In this document: in pieces, positions 37,143-49,309 of the stretch
How positions within the stretch are numbered: position 1 is the first letter of the stretch
Layout: each line of letters starts with the position of its first letter
Assembly: GCA_963920635.1 (NCBI GenBank)
Contig: OY987302.1
Location: 43,341,500 to 43,405,499, forward strand
Source of the DNA: Pseudeuparius sepicola
Taxonomy: Eukaryota > Arthropoda > Insecta > Coleoptera > Anthribidae
Length of the DNA: 64,000 nt
Direction: 5' to 3'
Made by a program: the position numbers and the translations under genes
The notes under the pieces: generated by a model
Told to the model about the DNA's origin: nothing
What the model saw: only the letters and a program-made list of their open reading frames with translations
Databases searched by the model: none

Positions 37143-38868
37143 TTACATTGCCAGATGCGTAAGTGCACTTTTTTGGCCGAGGAGGTTGTTTAAAGACCGA
37201 GGCAACCAGGGGCGGATTAGAGCTATGTTGGGCCCTAGGCTAAATTTATTTAAGGACCCCTTGACCCGTCGCAATAAAAAAATTAGGTAATATTTAGGTA
37301 AAATTTTAAGTTCCGATAAGTTTTTTATCAACAATTTTATTTATTTTAGAAAAGGACATATTGAAAAAATATTAATTTTACATTTAACTTCATGTACTAA
37401 GAACAAAGTAGATACATAGGTACTTATTATTAATTAAAACTTTTTTCCTGGCTTTTATACTTGCAAAGCTTGCCATAATTTTTTTTGTTTCTATATTATT
37501 AAGGATTCAGATTTTTGTTCTCAACAAATACTTCTAAAACAAAGGAAAAAATAATATCGGGAATTATGTATCTACCTAAAGCGAGACCTAAAGAGCAAAA
37601 CAATCTGAAAAAGCTAAAAAAACAAAAAAATGCATATACCTAGAAAACAAAAACCAAAAACAGTAAGCAAGCAAATCCCCTAAGCTTAATTTTTCAAATT
37701 TCAGCAGAAAAAGTTCAACAACCTACCTTCAACTTTTCGATAATTCACACGCATTTTGACATTCAGAATCAATATCAGGTATTAGTATTAATGACTTTTT
37801 GAAAAAAAAAAAACATTAATTTTTTGAAAAACTTGTAAAACTTCGGCATGCCTTGAAGCCTTTAATTTTGCAATTTTTCTTTTTTTTGCTCCACTTGGAA
37901 CCTAGCTCTTCTGAGGAACACCACTTATCGTTTTATTATTTTTAATTGCTTTGTTGTTACTGATGTGAGTGGACTAAATAGAGTACCCAACAGCCTAGAT
38001 AAAAAAATAAGGAGTGATGTTTTCTTTGTCTCAAATTTGCAATTGCAAAATGCAAAATGTAAAACCTTTTCCAATTCCGAATTCCGATCAAAACATCGAA
38101 ATAAGAACGGGCCCCCTAAAGCCTTGGGCCCCTAGGCTATAGTCTACTCTGCCTATAGGGTAATCCGCCACTGGAGGCAACGCGAGCGTTGCCTCGGTCA
38201 TTAAAAGTACCTCCGAGGTCAAAAAAGAGCTTACGCGTCGTGCAATGTATTACATTTTTCCTGCTACCGAAAATTTCAAGTTAACGGTACTTTGAATAAA
38301 GCTCTAAAATACATATGGAGTAGATTGTGAGTAATAATGATATTCAAAATAACCTTTGTTCAATTACTAAAAATGATAATCAGTGATAAATATAAGAGGC
38401 AGAATAGATAATAAAAAATAAATAAAAAATTTTGAACTTTGTGTGGGATTTGAACCATGGATCTTTGAATTACTAATCGCGTACTCTCACCCACCGGTAG
38501 CGCGCTGCCTGTCAAATTTGTTCTGTTATGCGGCACTTATTTGACGCTAGAGAAACATATAAAATATTAATTTTTCTTTGGTATAATTCGTATTCTTTAT
38601 GATTAAAACCAGTTTGTAAAACGATTGTTGTGAAACCTATTAAAATTGACGCAAGATTCGCGTTGCTACATATACTTTATTAATGGTTTTAAGGTCCTTG
38701 CTGCGTAAGGGTTGCTAAGCAATACTTTTTGTACCTAGCAACCAGTTTCGCAGCTAGCAACCAAAATAACAGGGCACCTCGAACATTTGACTTTCGCTTT
38801 CGGGCCTGTTGGCGAGTATGTAAAGTGTACTTACGGGGGAGGGAGCAGGAAAAATATTGTGTTTTCAA
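37143..38868 (+). repeat. tRNA-like dispersed family, copy A (split by a hAT)
   Basis: Without the inserted hAT this is about 750 bp and collinear with 51076-51804. The left part forms a hairpin (GATGCGTAAG...CTTACGCGTC). The middle has TTTGTGTGGGATTTGAACC, a degenerate tRNA-like segment read on the minus strand. The distal part holds GGGCACCTCGAACATTTGAC and CTTACGGGGGAGGGAGCAGG. The tRNA-like box is decayed here. Confidence 0.85.
37207..38173. mobile_element. hAT-type element, 967 bp, nested in the tRNA-like repeat
   Basis: Left end CAGGGGCGGATTA, right end TAATCCGCCACTG. Perfect 8-bp duplications GAGGCAAC at 37199-37206 and 38174-38181. Subterminal TTGGGCCCTAGG and CTTGGGCCCCTAGG blocks are inverted copies. 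It inserted at the loop of the host repeat's hairpin. No transposase frame. Confidence 0.92.
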
Positions 38869-40450
38869 ATAAATATAATAAAAATTGTTTTTTTCGCAGT
38901 TATTTTGTCATTTTTGACATATCAGTTTGAAATTTAATGGAGATACTTCTTATGATCGTACAATCGTACAATAATGACTTACCTTGGTGTCGATTTCTGA
39001 TTTATAAGCTTTTAATGACGATTTTGAAACTTCTTAACAGGCTGTTAGTCCATTTCAAGCACCTTTAATTATAAACTAATAATAGTCACTGTAGTTAACC
39101 CTTCCGTCTGTGGTTAAACTGGTTAATACTATATCCGAAGAGTAAGACTAAGCAACAAAATCGTCAACTTTTATAAATGTATTGTGAGTTGTATTCGCTG
39201 CGGGTAGTGGATCGAAGGGTACAACCAACCTACTTTTTTCAAAAAGTCGACGTTTCGTCAATTATATTGACATCATCAGGACTCTACAATATAATTGACG
39301 AAACGACGACTTAAAAAAAAATTGTTTTGTTGTAGATACCCTTCGATCCACTACCCAGCCAATACAGCTCACAATACATTAATAACTTGGATTGCTAAAC
39401 ACCACATCTTACTATTATAAAACTGTAGAAAAATAAAAAGGCGGACGCTTAAAAACAAAGAACATAAATATATACAAATCTCAAGGGTCTTAACAATTTA
39501 AGTCTCAGGGTGAATCACGTGACCTGTTGGCGATTTCTGCGATACTGGCGTCAGTCACGCGAACAACAAGGGGGCTGACCAAAGTGGAGTACGAACGCGT
39601 GCAAATGTATTTACCAGATGCTGTTTTGTATATCTCTGCCGATCCGCTAAATATAGAAGCACGAACAAAATTTTAAAACCTCAGAGTTGACGAAAGACCT
39701 TCGTAGAGGTTAGAGCGACTTACAAGTAGGTATATGTCGTGTATTTTGCTTTGACGCTTGGAAGGTTTGGGGCCGATCCAGATACGTGTAGGAAACTTGT
39801 ATGGTGTATGTAAAGTGCAAGATAGAAATCAATCTGGGGTATTTTAAGTTTCAGTAGTGACGTAATTTTTCCGAAATAATTTTATGCAGTCCTCGTGTCG
39901 TTTGTCATTAGTGTATGTCGAGTGTCATTAATCAAGAACTTCTTTTTATACAAGAGTGAAAGTTAGTGAGGTAGCTACATTGGTGTATCTAAGATACCTA
40001 AGAATCGGGAAGAGATGATACCCAGTGCCGGTTTTAGCTTGACTACCGCCGGGTGTTAAGTTATCTTTCCTCTCAATTTTTTACTTTTGCCCAAAAAGCT
40101 AAACTTTTTAGTTGGGAGTTTGGGAGGTAGTCAAAAATAAAAAAAAAATTTAATCTTTGCGGTACAAAATTGCGCCGTAGGCGAAAATTTTTCAAGTATT
40201 CAATGTCAAACAGTTTATATAACGGAAAGAAATTCCAAGCAAAACACATTCTTGTTAACTTGTGGTATTTTTTTTGTTCACTATAACTATTAACATTTGT
40301 AGCTAAGAAGTTCTACTCAGTCTTCTTTTATAGAACAACTGTGACCAATAGAAATTTCGAAATTTGTTTTAGTGTGAGCCCATAAAAATTGTTGCTTTTT
40401 AAACCGGCTATACAAAAGAAAGTATAGATGTCTTTTCTCAATGTAGGGGG
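38869..40450. other. Non-coding stretch with one hairpin element
   Basis: Apart from the inverted repeat at 39176-39380 and the dispersed repeat near 38940-39040, nothing is recognised. CAGTGCCGGTTTTAGC at 40024 resembles a hAT-type end, but no matching right end was found. Confidence 0.45.
39176..39380. mobile_element. Inverted-repeat MITE (~205 bp)
   Basis: AATGTATTGTGAG and GTAGTGGATCGAAGGGTA on the left pair with TACCCTTCGATCCACTAC and CTCACAATACATT on the right. Inner arms ACGTTTCGTCAATTATATTG and CAATATAATTGACGAAAC also pair. Non-coding. Confidence 0.85.
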
Positions 40451-40509
40451 CTTGAACCCCCAAACCATCAAGGCTTGAACCCCCAAACCATCAAGGCTTG
40501 AACCCCCAA
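40451..40509. repeat. 23-bp tandem repeat, ~2.6 copies
   Basis: CTTGAACCCCCAAACCATCA plus AGG repeats at 40451, 40474 and 40497. Preceding GGGGG lets GGGGGCTTGAACCCCC form a small hairpin. It overlaps a minus-strand chance frame. Confidence 0.95.
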
Positions 40510-43500
40510 TCAATGTTGTATATTCTGCGTTTAGGATATTTTCACTTAGATATTTTTATTTTCGTCCAAAAATCTAGGGGGGGAGTAAAATCTTCAACGT
40601 ACAGATGAATAAGATGATGAATAGGAGAACGTTTCAGATGTTATGTTTCGTCGTGATCGACATAGCAACAAAATGTGATTTATTTTTAGTTATTAGACCA
40701 GCTTATACCGCCTTCTTAAATTATCCGCCGAGTGCTATTAGCGCCCTAGCACCCCCCTAAAAGTTTTTGTCGCACTTTGTAATGTGTTACATAATAAACC
40801 TATAATAAACGTACAGTGCAAGTACGTACACGTATATAGTAATCTTTTATCAACTTTTGCATTTCATCCTTGAAAAAAATAAGAAACAATTAATTTTAAA
40901 GCTTGGTAAAATGAAACAAGCCAAATGGTCGATCAAAACTACTTGTGTGGTGCAACATTTTGAATAGCAATCTAAATAACCAATCCCTACCAATTATTCA
41001 AAACATACACTAAGCTCTATGAATTACTTTTAGTTAATCTTTAGTGTTTACTAGAAAATTGCCTGCAAAACTAGGTCCCAAAAAATTGCCTCGTTCCAAA
41101 TATAGGACGCTTGGTCTAATCCAGAAAATACCATTTCCTGCTGAATATTTGCACAAGAACCCTATAATTATGGTCGGATAATGTATAATAAACCCTAATG
41201 TCCTGAATTATTCATAGTTTGTGTGAGGATACGATGTTAATAAGTTCCATTTTCTTGTCTTTATGGCAATGCAGCAAGGAAAAATCTGTTTCGAGCATGC
41301 ATGTAATGCAACAGAAAAACGTAATTTCTTAGGGAGTAATCCGTTTACACTTTCAAGGCTCGTATGAAATGTGTTAGGTATATTCTTAAACGCCCGTTAG
41401 GAAAATTTTCATAAGAACACGCTTGTAAAGTCCACTAACCAGAAAAAATACTTCTAGTTTTTTCCTATCAAAAGTGTATATTTATTTAAATACGAAAGAA
41501 CATGCTTGGAAGAGCATATTAATTTATTTTAGCTAGGTACTTTCAAGAACGGTAGACGCCCAGGTACTTTTAATGTCGGAACAATTTTTTGAGATATGTC
41601 AATACAAAGGTTGGATAAGGAAAATAGGTGTGTTTATTATGTTAAAAACTCGATTAACAGTTTTCTTATGGACATGATTCGAGAAGTATTCAAACAAAAT
41701 ATCTATGTTAATAAAGTATTACTTGTAAAAAGGCAAATTGTGATATCGTGGCTACTAAGCTTCATTTTTGCAATTTTGCAATTTTTCAAGATGCGAAAAA
41801 GACAAATGTTGAATTTATAAACAAAACAATGTCTACTTGAAAACTAAATTACTATTTATCGGTAAATTAATCTTTTGCCACTTTTGCTTTAATAATCGTA
41901 AGCAAATTTTAAGTTTATATCAGATATTTCGAAAAGTGCGCAATGGGTAAAAATGTAGATTCGTGGTAAATTGGGCTTTAATAGTAATATTTAATGTTTT
42001 TTAAAAGGAAACTGGAAAATATTTTAACTAGTAAGTGTTTTTACACACTTTCCGAATACTTTGATATATAATATGTAGGTACTGTTTTAGGAATTGACTA
42101 TTGCTATTGCATAATGATTTGTATTATCTTTCTCAAAATAAAAACATCTGATTCGATTTTGATTTAATAATAGCTTTATTTGTATGATTTACTAATTATT
42201 GTCTCACTGGGATTGCTACTGATTTCAATGGGTTATAGTCAGAATGCCAAAGAAGTCCAAATAACATTAGGTACCTAATTGCCACCCATCTCCTGAGTTG
42301 GTTTAGAATATATAATATTTTGGATGAGCATAATTATTAATATAATATAATATGATTATTCTGTTTGTTTCGAAATATCAAATATTAACTACCATTAACT
42401 CCTAGAAAGAGTAATTATTGCTCTTTTAGTTACCGATCCTAATTCACCACTGAAATGGTCGTGGTCACAATCACTTAAAAAGAGACACAACAAAATGTTT
42501 ATCTTCTCACGGACATCCGCTAGCCGACAAGTAAAAAAAGTTGCAATACCACAGAAAATAAAAGTTTATAATTCCTGTGGTAATAATAACACTTCATAAT
42601 TTATATTAACTTACTTGTACAGGGTGGCCAGTGTCAAATTTATCTCGTATTTTTTTTTATTTTTTTAAAAAGCTAAGTTGTAGGAAAGGTTCCAGAAAAA
42701 CAATAATAATTGCGCATCGCGTTTCAGAGATGCGAACCAAATTTGTGTTCCTTGAACACACTGTAAAATATATACTTTTTGTTTTACTGTTGAATTAAAA
42801 GACCACCAATACGGGAGTGTTGGGTAAGTATAGATCATGATACAATAAACCCCTCTTTATATCGCTTTATATCGCTACGCGGTAGCGTATATTTTCTGTG
42901 CTCATGAGTATAGATACCTATACATCATTATTATTATTATTCGAGGGAAGGTCTAATCCCTAAAAATGTACGTTAAAAAGTTATTATCATTGTTATTATT
43001 TTAATATTGTAGTAAATATGAAATTCAATAAATATGTTAATAAACTATATAGGATGAACTTTTGTACCTCTAATAATTATTATCTAAGTAAAGAGGGATG
43101 GATGTTTTTGTGGCATATCATGTAAAGGATAATCAGCTGGTAAAAATTCCGGATGGAGTGCATCAAAGCAGCACACAGTTTGGAGTCTGAATCAAATATA
43201 CTGACCTGCGCAGTTCATTGTTTAAACGTAAACTTAACCTATAAAAGAAAGGTTCGATTCTACACATGTAATGACGTCGTGATGCCACAGTCCATGCCTG
43301 TCAAAATTGACATTTAAAACTAAAAATTGGAAAAAATTGAGTTTGCCTTTGGCGGAAAAAGTGTCACATGCCAATCTTCAGATTTGTTTTTTAAGACACT
43401 TATTTACTGGTTGATTTCTTACTAAACCATAAAAATACAAATAAATTTCAACGCAAAAGGGGGAAAATAAGATTTTTGAAAATAGTTCTTGTCTAACAAC

Positions 43501-45869
43501 ACAATATTGATGTTGACTTTTTAATTTTAAGCTAAGTTCATGCCTTGGGCCTGTGTTGTAATATTTTACACAAAACACATCTATATTTTGAAACTGAGTA
43601 AAGCAAAATGATAAGATACAGTTATGCATTGAATTTTATGGTTTCAGTTTCAATTCCTGGAATATGAAGTAAGAAAAATACGAATGTGCTTCTAAAAATT
43701 GACATAGACGCAAAATAATACAATACGAATACATTTTCTTAATAACCTTTTCAGATTTCCAAGATAAAACCCCATTTTCCTCATTTTTATTTTAAATGTC
43801 ATCTTTGACAGGTATACCTATAGGCTGTAACGTCACGACTATCTTCAGGCGCAAAAGTGTACCCAAAACATGCTCCAACGTAGCCCGAAATCAGATTATA
43901 AAAAAATCTAATGATAAAATTTCTTCCCATTGGGTGCAAACTTTATGGATACCATTGTATTTTCTGTGGGTTTTTCTAATTTTTGTTTACCTATTTCAAT
44001 CCAACTAAACACAGTAGACGGCAATATTTCACAAAGAAACGATTTCGGAAAATTAAAGTAATTGAAGTACCTACACAAATAACTATATTTAACTGTATTA
44101 GTCCATTATTTAATTAAATCTATTAGTCCATTATGTAATTAATTTGTGCAATAACAAAAAAAACTTTTGATTTAACTATAAGGGAATATTATTAAAATTG
44201 TAAAATATTTTTAGATTTCATTGAAATATTCTTACCTCACTATTTTATGTTAAAAATGATAAACCTAAATAAAGCTATTAATGTCAAAGTAGGTCATTAG
44301 GGGTCTCTGGATCGAAGTAACTACCTATAGATACTTTTAAGAGAAATTCCAGCAAATTCATTTAGTATATAGATGTTTCTAAGCACCGAGAATTAGAAAT
44401 ATTTTTTAATATATGATTCAAACATTACTATATTTAAGATAAAAGTTATGTAGAAAAAATATGGCTATTCAAATATCCTATATCATTTGAGAGATTTTTA
44501 AATTTTGTCTGAATTTAGTCTTCTGTTGGTGTCATTTAAGACTCCATCAGAAGCAGATATTTTTTCTCTTTTCGCTTGTTCACAATAGGCCTGAAACATG
44601 GAACTTAAATAACTTTGTGCAAACTAAGCTATTCCAGTTTCAGAGAACACACCCCTTTTTACAATAACTCACTTTTTTACATTTCATAAAAAAAAAACTA
44701 TATAAGAGGGTAGTATTTGTCCATGCTTTTATCGTAGAAACCTCCAACATTTCCATAGTTTGATCAATTTTGCAATATATTTCACACTCTGCAACAACAA
44801 AGGCCGAATGGTAGGCTATTAAGTATCTAGTTATAATGAATAATGGTTGCTGAAATTAGTTTTCCTAACAGAACAGCATTTTATTGTATATTTTAATACT
44901 TTGCTACACTTTTCTTTCTGCGTAGTATAATCTTGCTTTAAATAGGTACCTCCCAATTTCGGAAACTCAAAGAGTTTACTGCGACCTTATAATAGTAGGG
45001 AATATATATGTGATTAATAGCCACCTATTGTTACATATGACTTGCAAATGCTTTATTTCCTTGTAGGACAATGCAAATAAAATGGTTGTTTGCAGGAAAT
45101 GCGGACACTATGTTAATTGTTTACTTCCTTTAGAACGCATACAAACATGGGTTTGTTTGTTTGCGAAGAATTCATATTTCTATATTGAGTTAGTTATACA
45201 AATTATTATAATGACGTAAATAATAATTTTCATAACAAATAGGTAATGTTATCAAAACCAAAAGAAAATTAAGAAACTATTATCCCAAAAGAACATTCTC
45301 GAGCCTATGCAACATAAAGATTTTTCAGGGCTATAAGATTAACATACATTTGCAAATTTCTTATTGATTACTTTCGCCTTGAATTTTCTGTAATTCGTAT
45401 TATTATTTAGTGGTTCAGTAACCTACTGCTTTCCTTTCGTGGAAAACTCTTGGAAATTATTAAATTATTCTTTGATATTTCAGATAACTTACTTTATTAT
45501 TAGCTATGATGTTGGCGTTGCTTTCTGAAAAAAATATTTTGATAGGATACTCTTATAAATTTAACTTCACTGTATAATTAACAAAATTCAACATTATTTA
45601 ATTTGGAAAATATTAAAATTTAAATGTGAGTACAGAGTAATTTTGCGTTAAGTATACGCTACTTCCAAGTAAAATACCGAAAAATTTTTGTATGCTATAT
45701 TCTATTATACAGGGTGTTTTTGGCCTAGAGAGCACTCTGCTGAAGTAAGATCCCGGAAGAACAAAAGAAGCATTATAATTGCCTTAATTATAAAGACATA
45801 ATTAGAGCCATAAAATAGCTTTTATAACGAAAATGATTAGATTGTGAAACTCTTGACAAGTTCTTAATT
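40510..45869. other. Long non-coding, AT-rich stretch
   Basis: 5.4 kb without a supported gene, RNA or complete mobile element. Isolated TACAGGGTG-type ends appear at 42618 and 45710. Short frames are scattered and have neither domains nor splice context. Confidence 0.5.
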
Positions 45870-46488
45870 AAGGTGCCTTCGGGTAATATCGCCCACCTAA
45901 GACACTACACTTCTTAAATTCCTTAGATTTATATTAAAAATAACAACAATAAACATTTTGGACCAGTAAAGCCATATTCTTTATTAACTATTTGACAAAA
46001 ATAAAATACATCAATTCTTAGCAAGAAAAATAACGATCTTTAAAAACGTCGTAAATGGACGATATTTCTGCCCGTTACTGAAATTTCGCCCACTTGGTTT
46101 GAAATATCGCCTGTATATATAAATACCATTATGGCGAACATCCGGGACATTCTGTGAGTCCGACACAATTTTCATGGACCCAATTCTTGCCTTTCACACA
46201 TTGTCTCGTATCATATTCTACGTATTTACACTAAAAGACTGAAATATCGCCCATCTTATTTGTGTGGCCGATATTTCCGACAGTGAAATGTTCGTCGTGC
46301 CCTCTCACGCAGTTTATTGCAGACTGTGGCGGTTGGTTATTTAGATTTAAATGCATTGTTGCTATTGGCGGTTCAAAACACGCTATTAACAAATACTAAC
46401 CTCATTGGTTAGTAAAAAAACTTCGACAAGGCGCCAAATTTAAAAGTGGGCGATATTTCAGACTGGGCGATATTACCCGAAGGCACCT
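45870..46488. mobile_element. Non-autonomous DNA element with repeated ATATCGCCCA words (~620 bp)
   Basis: Ends AGGTGCCTTCGGGTAATATC and the mirror GATATTACCCGAAGGCACCT are perfect over the 26 bp compared. Flanks are TTA(A) at left and TTAG at right, so the target duplication is unclear (TTAA-like, one change). Eight GAAATATCGCCCA-like words, in both orientations, lie at about 45886, 46055, 46079, 46101, 46239, 46264, 46445 and 46464. No transposase. Confidence 0.85.
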
Positions 46489-47119
46489 TAGAATTAAAGG
46501 TTCTTACTTACAATTAAAGATATTTTGATAATTTGTAGCCACAGTAGAGGACCAACTCGCTTGAACTGGATTTATTCCACGAGCGTCGCATAATTCGCTG
46601 CAACGATCCTCAGTTTGTGTTCCAAAATGAAATCATACTTGGATTTATACTCTAAGAAAACATAAGTATACAAATTTTCGGATCGATTGACCTAACGGTT
46701 TAGAAAATATTTTTTCAACTTTGATACACTCTATACTAAAAAAGAAATATAGATACAGGTTGATTAGCTCAATCACAATTTGGGCGCCAGCTATTTGCCA
46801 TTAAAATATGTACTATTACTAATTACTCACCCCGTATAGCTTAACGTAATAAAAAAATAAATATCAATTAAATTTTTTTGATAATTTAAATAAACATGAT
46901 ATTTGCATGGAATGCTACAAAAATATGATAAATGACACCAACAATAAATTAATAAACATCTATCTAATAGGGAGATAGAGGGGAATCTAAAATATACAGA
47001 ACAAAATATTTTTAATACTTACTCTTCTTTAAAACCAAAGAAGATATTTTAATCAAATGTATGCATTATACCCAGATAGGCCTACGTAATATCAACTCTC
47101 TGATTCACCAGTTTCAGCT
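46489..47119. other. Non-coding stretch
   Basis: AT-rich. Nothing recognised. Confidence 0.5.
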
Positions 47120-47530
47120 AGACTTTTTTGGTCAAGGATGTTGTTTAAGGACCGTGGCAACGCAAAAAATAATAATAAACTGGGGTCTTGTGTGGGACTC
47201 GAACCCGGGACCTACGATTTACTAGCCTACGATTTACTAGCCGGGTACTCTAATCCTGCGCTACATTAACTACTGCTTGTCGATTTTAGTCTATTAGCCA
47301 CTATTATTGGACACTGCAGAAATATTGACATTATTAATTTTTCTTTGATATAAGTCGTATTATTTTTGATCAACACCAGTTTATAAAACGATCGTTGTGA
47401 AACATATTAAAATTGACGAAAATTTCGCATTGCTATATATATTTTATTAATGGTTTTGCTGCGTAAGGGTTGCTAGGTAATCCTTTTTGTACCTAGCAAC
47501 CAAACTAATAGGGCACCTCGAACATTTGGC
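47120..47530 (+). repeat. tRNA-like dispersed family, copy C (shortened)
   Basis: Retains AAGGATGTTGTTTAAGGACC, the tRNA-like segment (minus-strand GGTCCCGGGTTCGAGTCCCA, an intact B-box-like block) and the distal GGGCACCTCGAACATTTGG. A 16-bp internal duplication (ACGATTTACTAGCC twice) lies inside the tRNA-like part. The hairpin arm and terminal 60 bp seen in other copies are missing. Confidence 0.85.
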
Positions 47531-48099
47531 GGGTATACGTTGACTGCATCGCCTCATTTTGCTATTTTGAGGTAGAGTACACTGTAATGTTATTGTATGA
47601 AACACGAGCTTATTTGTATTTCACAAAAAAGAACATTCATAGACTGTATCCAAGTATTAGATGTTTTTTCTAAATACTTCGTGTTGTTCAAGTTTACATT
47701 CTAATACATTTCCCGCATTTCCATTTGTAAGAGATATTTTCGTCTTTTTCTCGAGAGTTCGCACCTTAAGATTTTTTCGGCGTCTGCGTGCTTCTTCAAC
47801 AACCTCTAGCGGTGACCATGAAGGAATATATTGGGGTGAAAACGGTTTCTTAATACTCGTTTGCGTGTCATTAACGTCTCGAGTGGTCGAAGAATGCAAA
47901 ATGGCGTGCCGGTGGCTATTAGCATAGGCGTAGCCACGCGTTTTCAGTTCCTGCTATTTTTAAAACAAATAGGTTTTAATAAAGTGCAAGAATCCAATAG
48001 TTTCAAGGTTTTAGTGCCTATATCACGAAATCTGACCAGACAGAATAAGAAGGGAATAGAAAAAGTACAGTATCAATTTGCCCGGAAGAAGAATCATTG

Positions 48100-49290
48100 G
48101 AAAATATTTATATTCTTGTTGAACTATATATATGCTATGAGATTAACAGCATTATGTGCTTCAAAACGGGCAATGTTCAAGTCCCTCAGCATTCAGATTT
48201 GGCGGGATATGTCAGATACAGAGCGCAGCGTTGCCAAATATTAATTGGATGTGCTGACAATTTCAAACCGTGCCTTTTTCCTGTCCTGTCCCGCCAATTC
48301 GTATAAGCACGATGCTCGGGTTTCTACACTAATTAAAATTTAGGCTAGCGGAAATTCATGCACAGATGAGCTTCAATACGTTAATAATTAAAATGTAAGC
48401 CCTCAGCATTCAGATTTGGCGGGATATGTCAGATACAGAGCGCAGCGTTGCCAAATATTAATTGGATGTGCTGACAATTTCAAACCGTGCCTTTTTCCTG
48501 TCCTGTCCCGCCAATTCGTATAAGCACGATGCTCGGGTTTCTACACTAATTAAAATTTAGGCTAGCGGAAATTCATGCACAGATGAGCTTCAATACGTTA
48601 ATAATTAAAATGTAAGCCCTCAGCATTCAGATTTGGCGGGATATGTCAGATACAGAGCGCAGCGTTGCCAAATATTAATTGGATGTGCTGACAATTTCAA
48701 ACCGTGCCTTTTTCCTGTCCTGTCCCGCCAATTCGTATAAGCACGATGCTCGGGTTTCTACACTAATTAAAATTTAGGCTAGCGGAAATTCATGCACAGA
48801 TGAGCTTCAATACGTTAATAATTAAAATGTAAGCCCTCAGCATTCAGATTTGGCGGGATATGTCAGATACAGAGCGCAGCGTTGCCAAATATTAATTGGA
48901 TGTGCTGACAATTTCAAACCGTGCCTTTTTCCTGTCCTGTCCCGCCAATTCGTATAAGCACGATGCTCGGGTTTCTACACTAATTAAAATTTAGGCTAGC
49001 GGAAATTCATGCACAGATGAGCTTCAATACGTTAATAATTAAAATGTAAGTTAGCACGGATACACATCAACGTCAATTTGTGGGGAGCACCACGCCGCTA
49101 CGGATTGACGGGCCAGCGAACTCCAGCGGAAAAAGTCAGGGGTTAGAATTGTCGGCACATCGAATTTATATTTGGCAACGCTGCATCTTGTGCTGGGAGA
49201 GGACGTTGTCGGTTTTAAAGCACATAATCCTGCTAATCTAATGAAATATAGGGTATAGGGCTCAATAAAAATATCACGTTTTCCAAATGG
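48100..49290. mobile_element. Element with diverged inverted arms around a tandem array
   Basis: The left flank and first unit (about 48100-48260: GATTAACAGCATTATGTGCTT, CGTTGCCAAATATTAATT, GTGCTGACAATT) are mirrored, with about a quarter of positions changed, by the reverse complement of about 49145-49290 (AGATTAGCAGGATTATGTGC, CGTTGCCAAATATAAATT, GTGCCGACAATT). The tandem array lies between. Read as protein the two arms share LCA(S/L)K and RC/RSVAKY, but this reflects the repeat and no function is known. Outer ends are not resolved. Confidence 0.6.
48183..49050. repeat. Four exact tandem copies of a 217-bp unit
   Basis: Units start at 48183, 48400, 48617 and 48834 (CCCTCAGCATTCAG) and end at 49050; 868 bp is exactly 4 x 217. 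No difference between copies was seen by eye. Each unit contains TTTGGCGGGA and, ~85 bp later, the inverted TCCCGCCAA. Confidence 0.97.
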
Positions 49291-49309
49291 CCAAACAAAC
49301 ATAATTTTA

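Noticed and set aside
40024..40760. A fourth hAT element starting at CAGTGCCGGTTTTAGC
   Set aside because: No matching right terminus or 8-bp duplication found.
48183..49050. CRISPR-like array
   Set aside because: Units are contiguous 217-bp repeats without spacers, in eukaryotic DNA.
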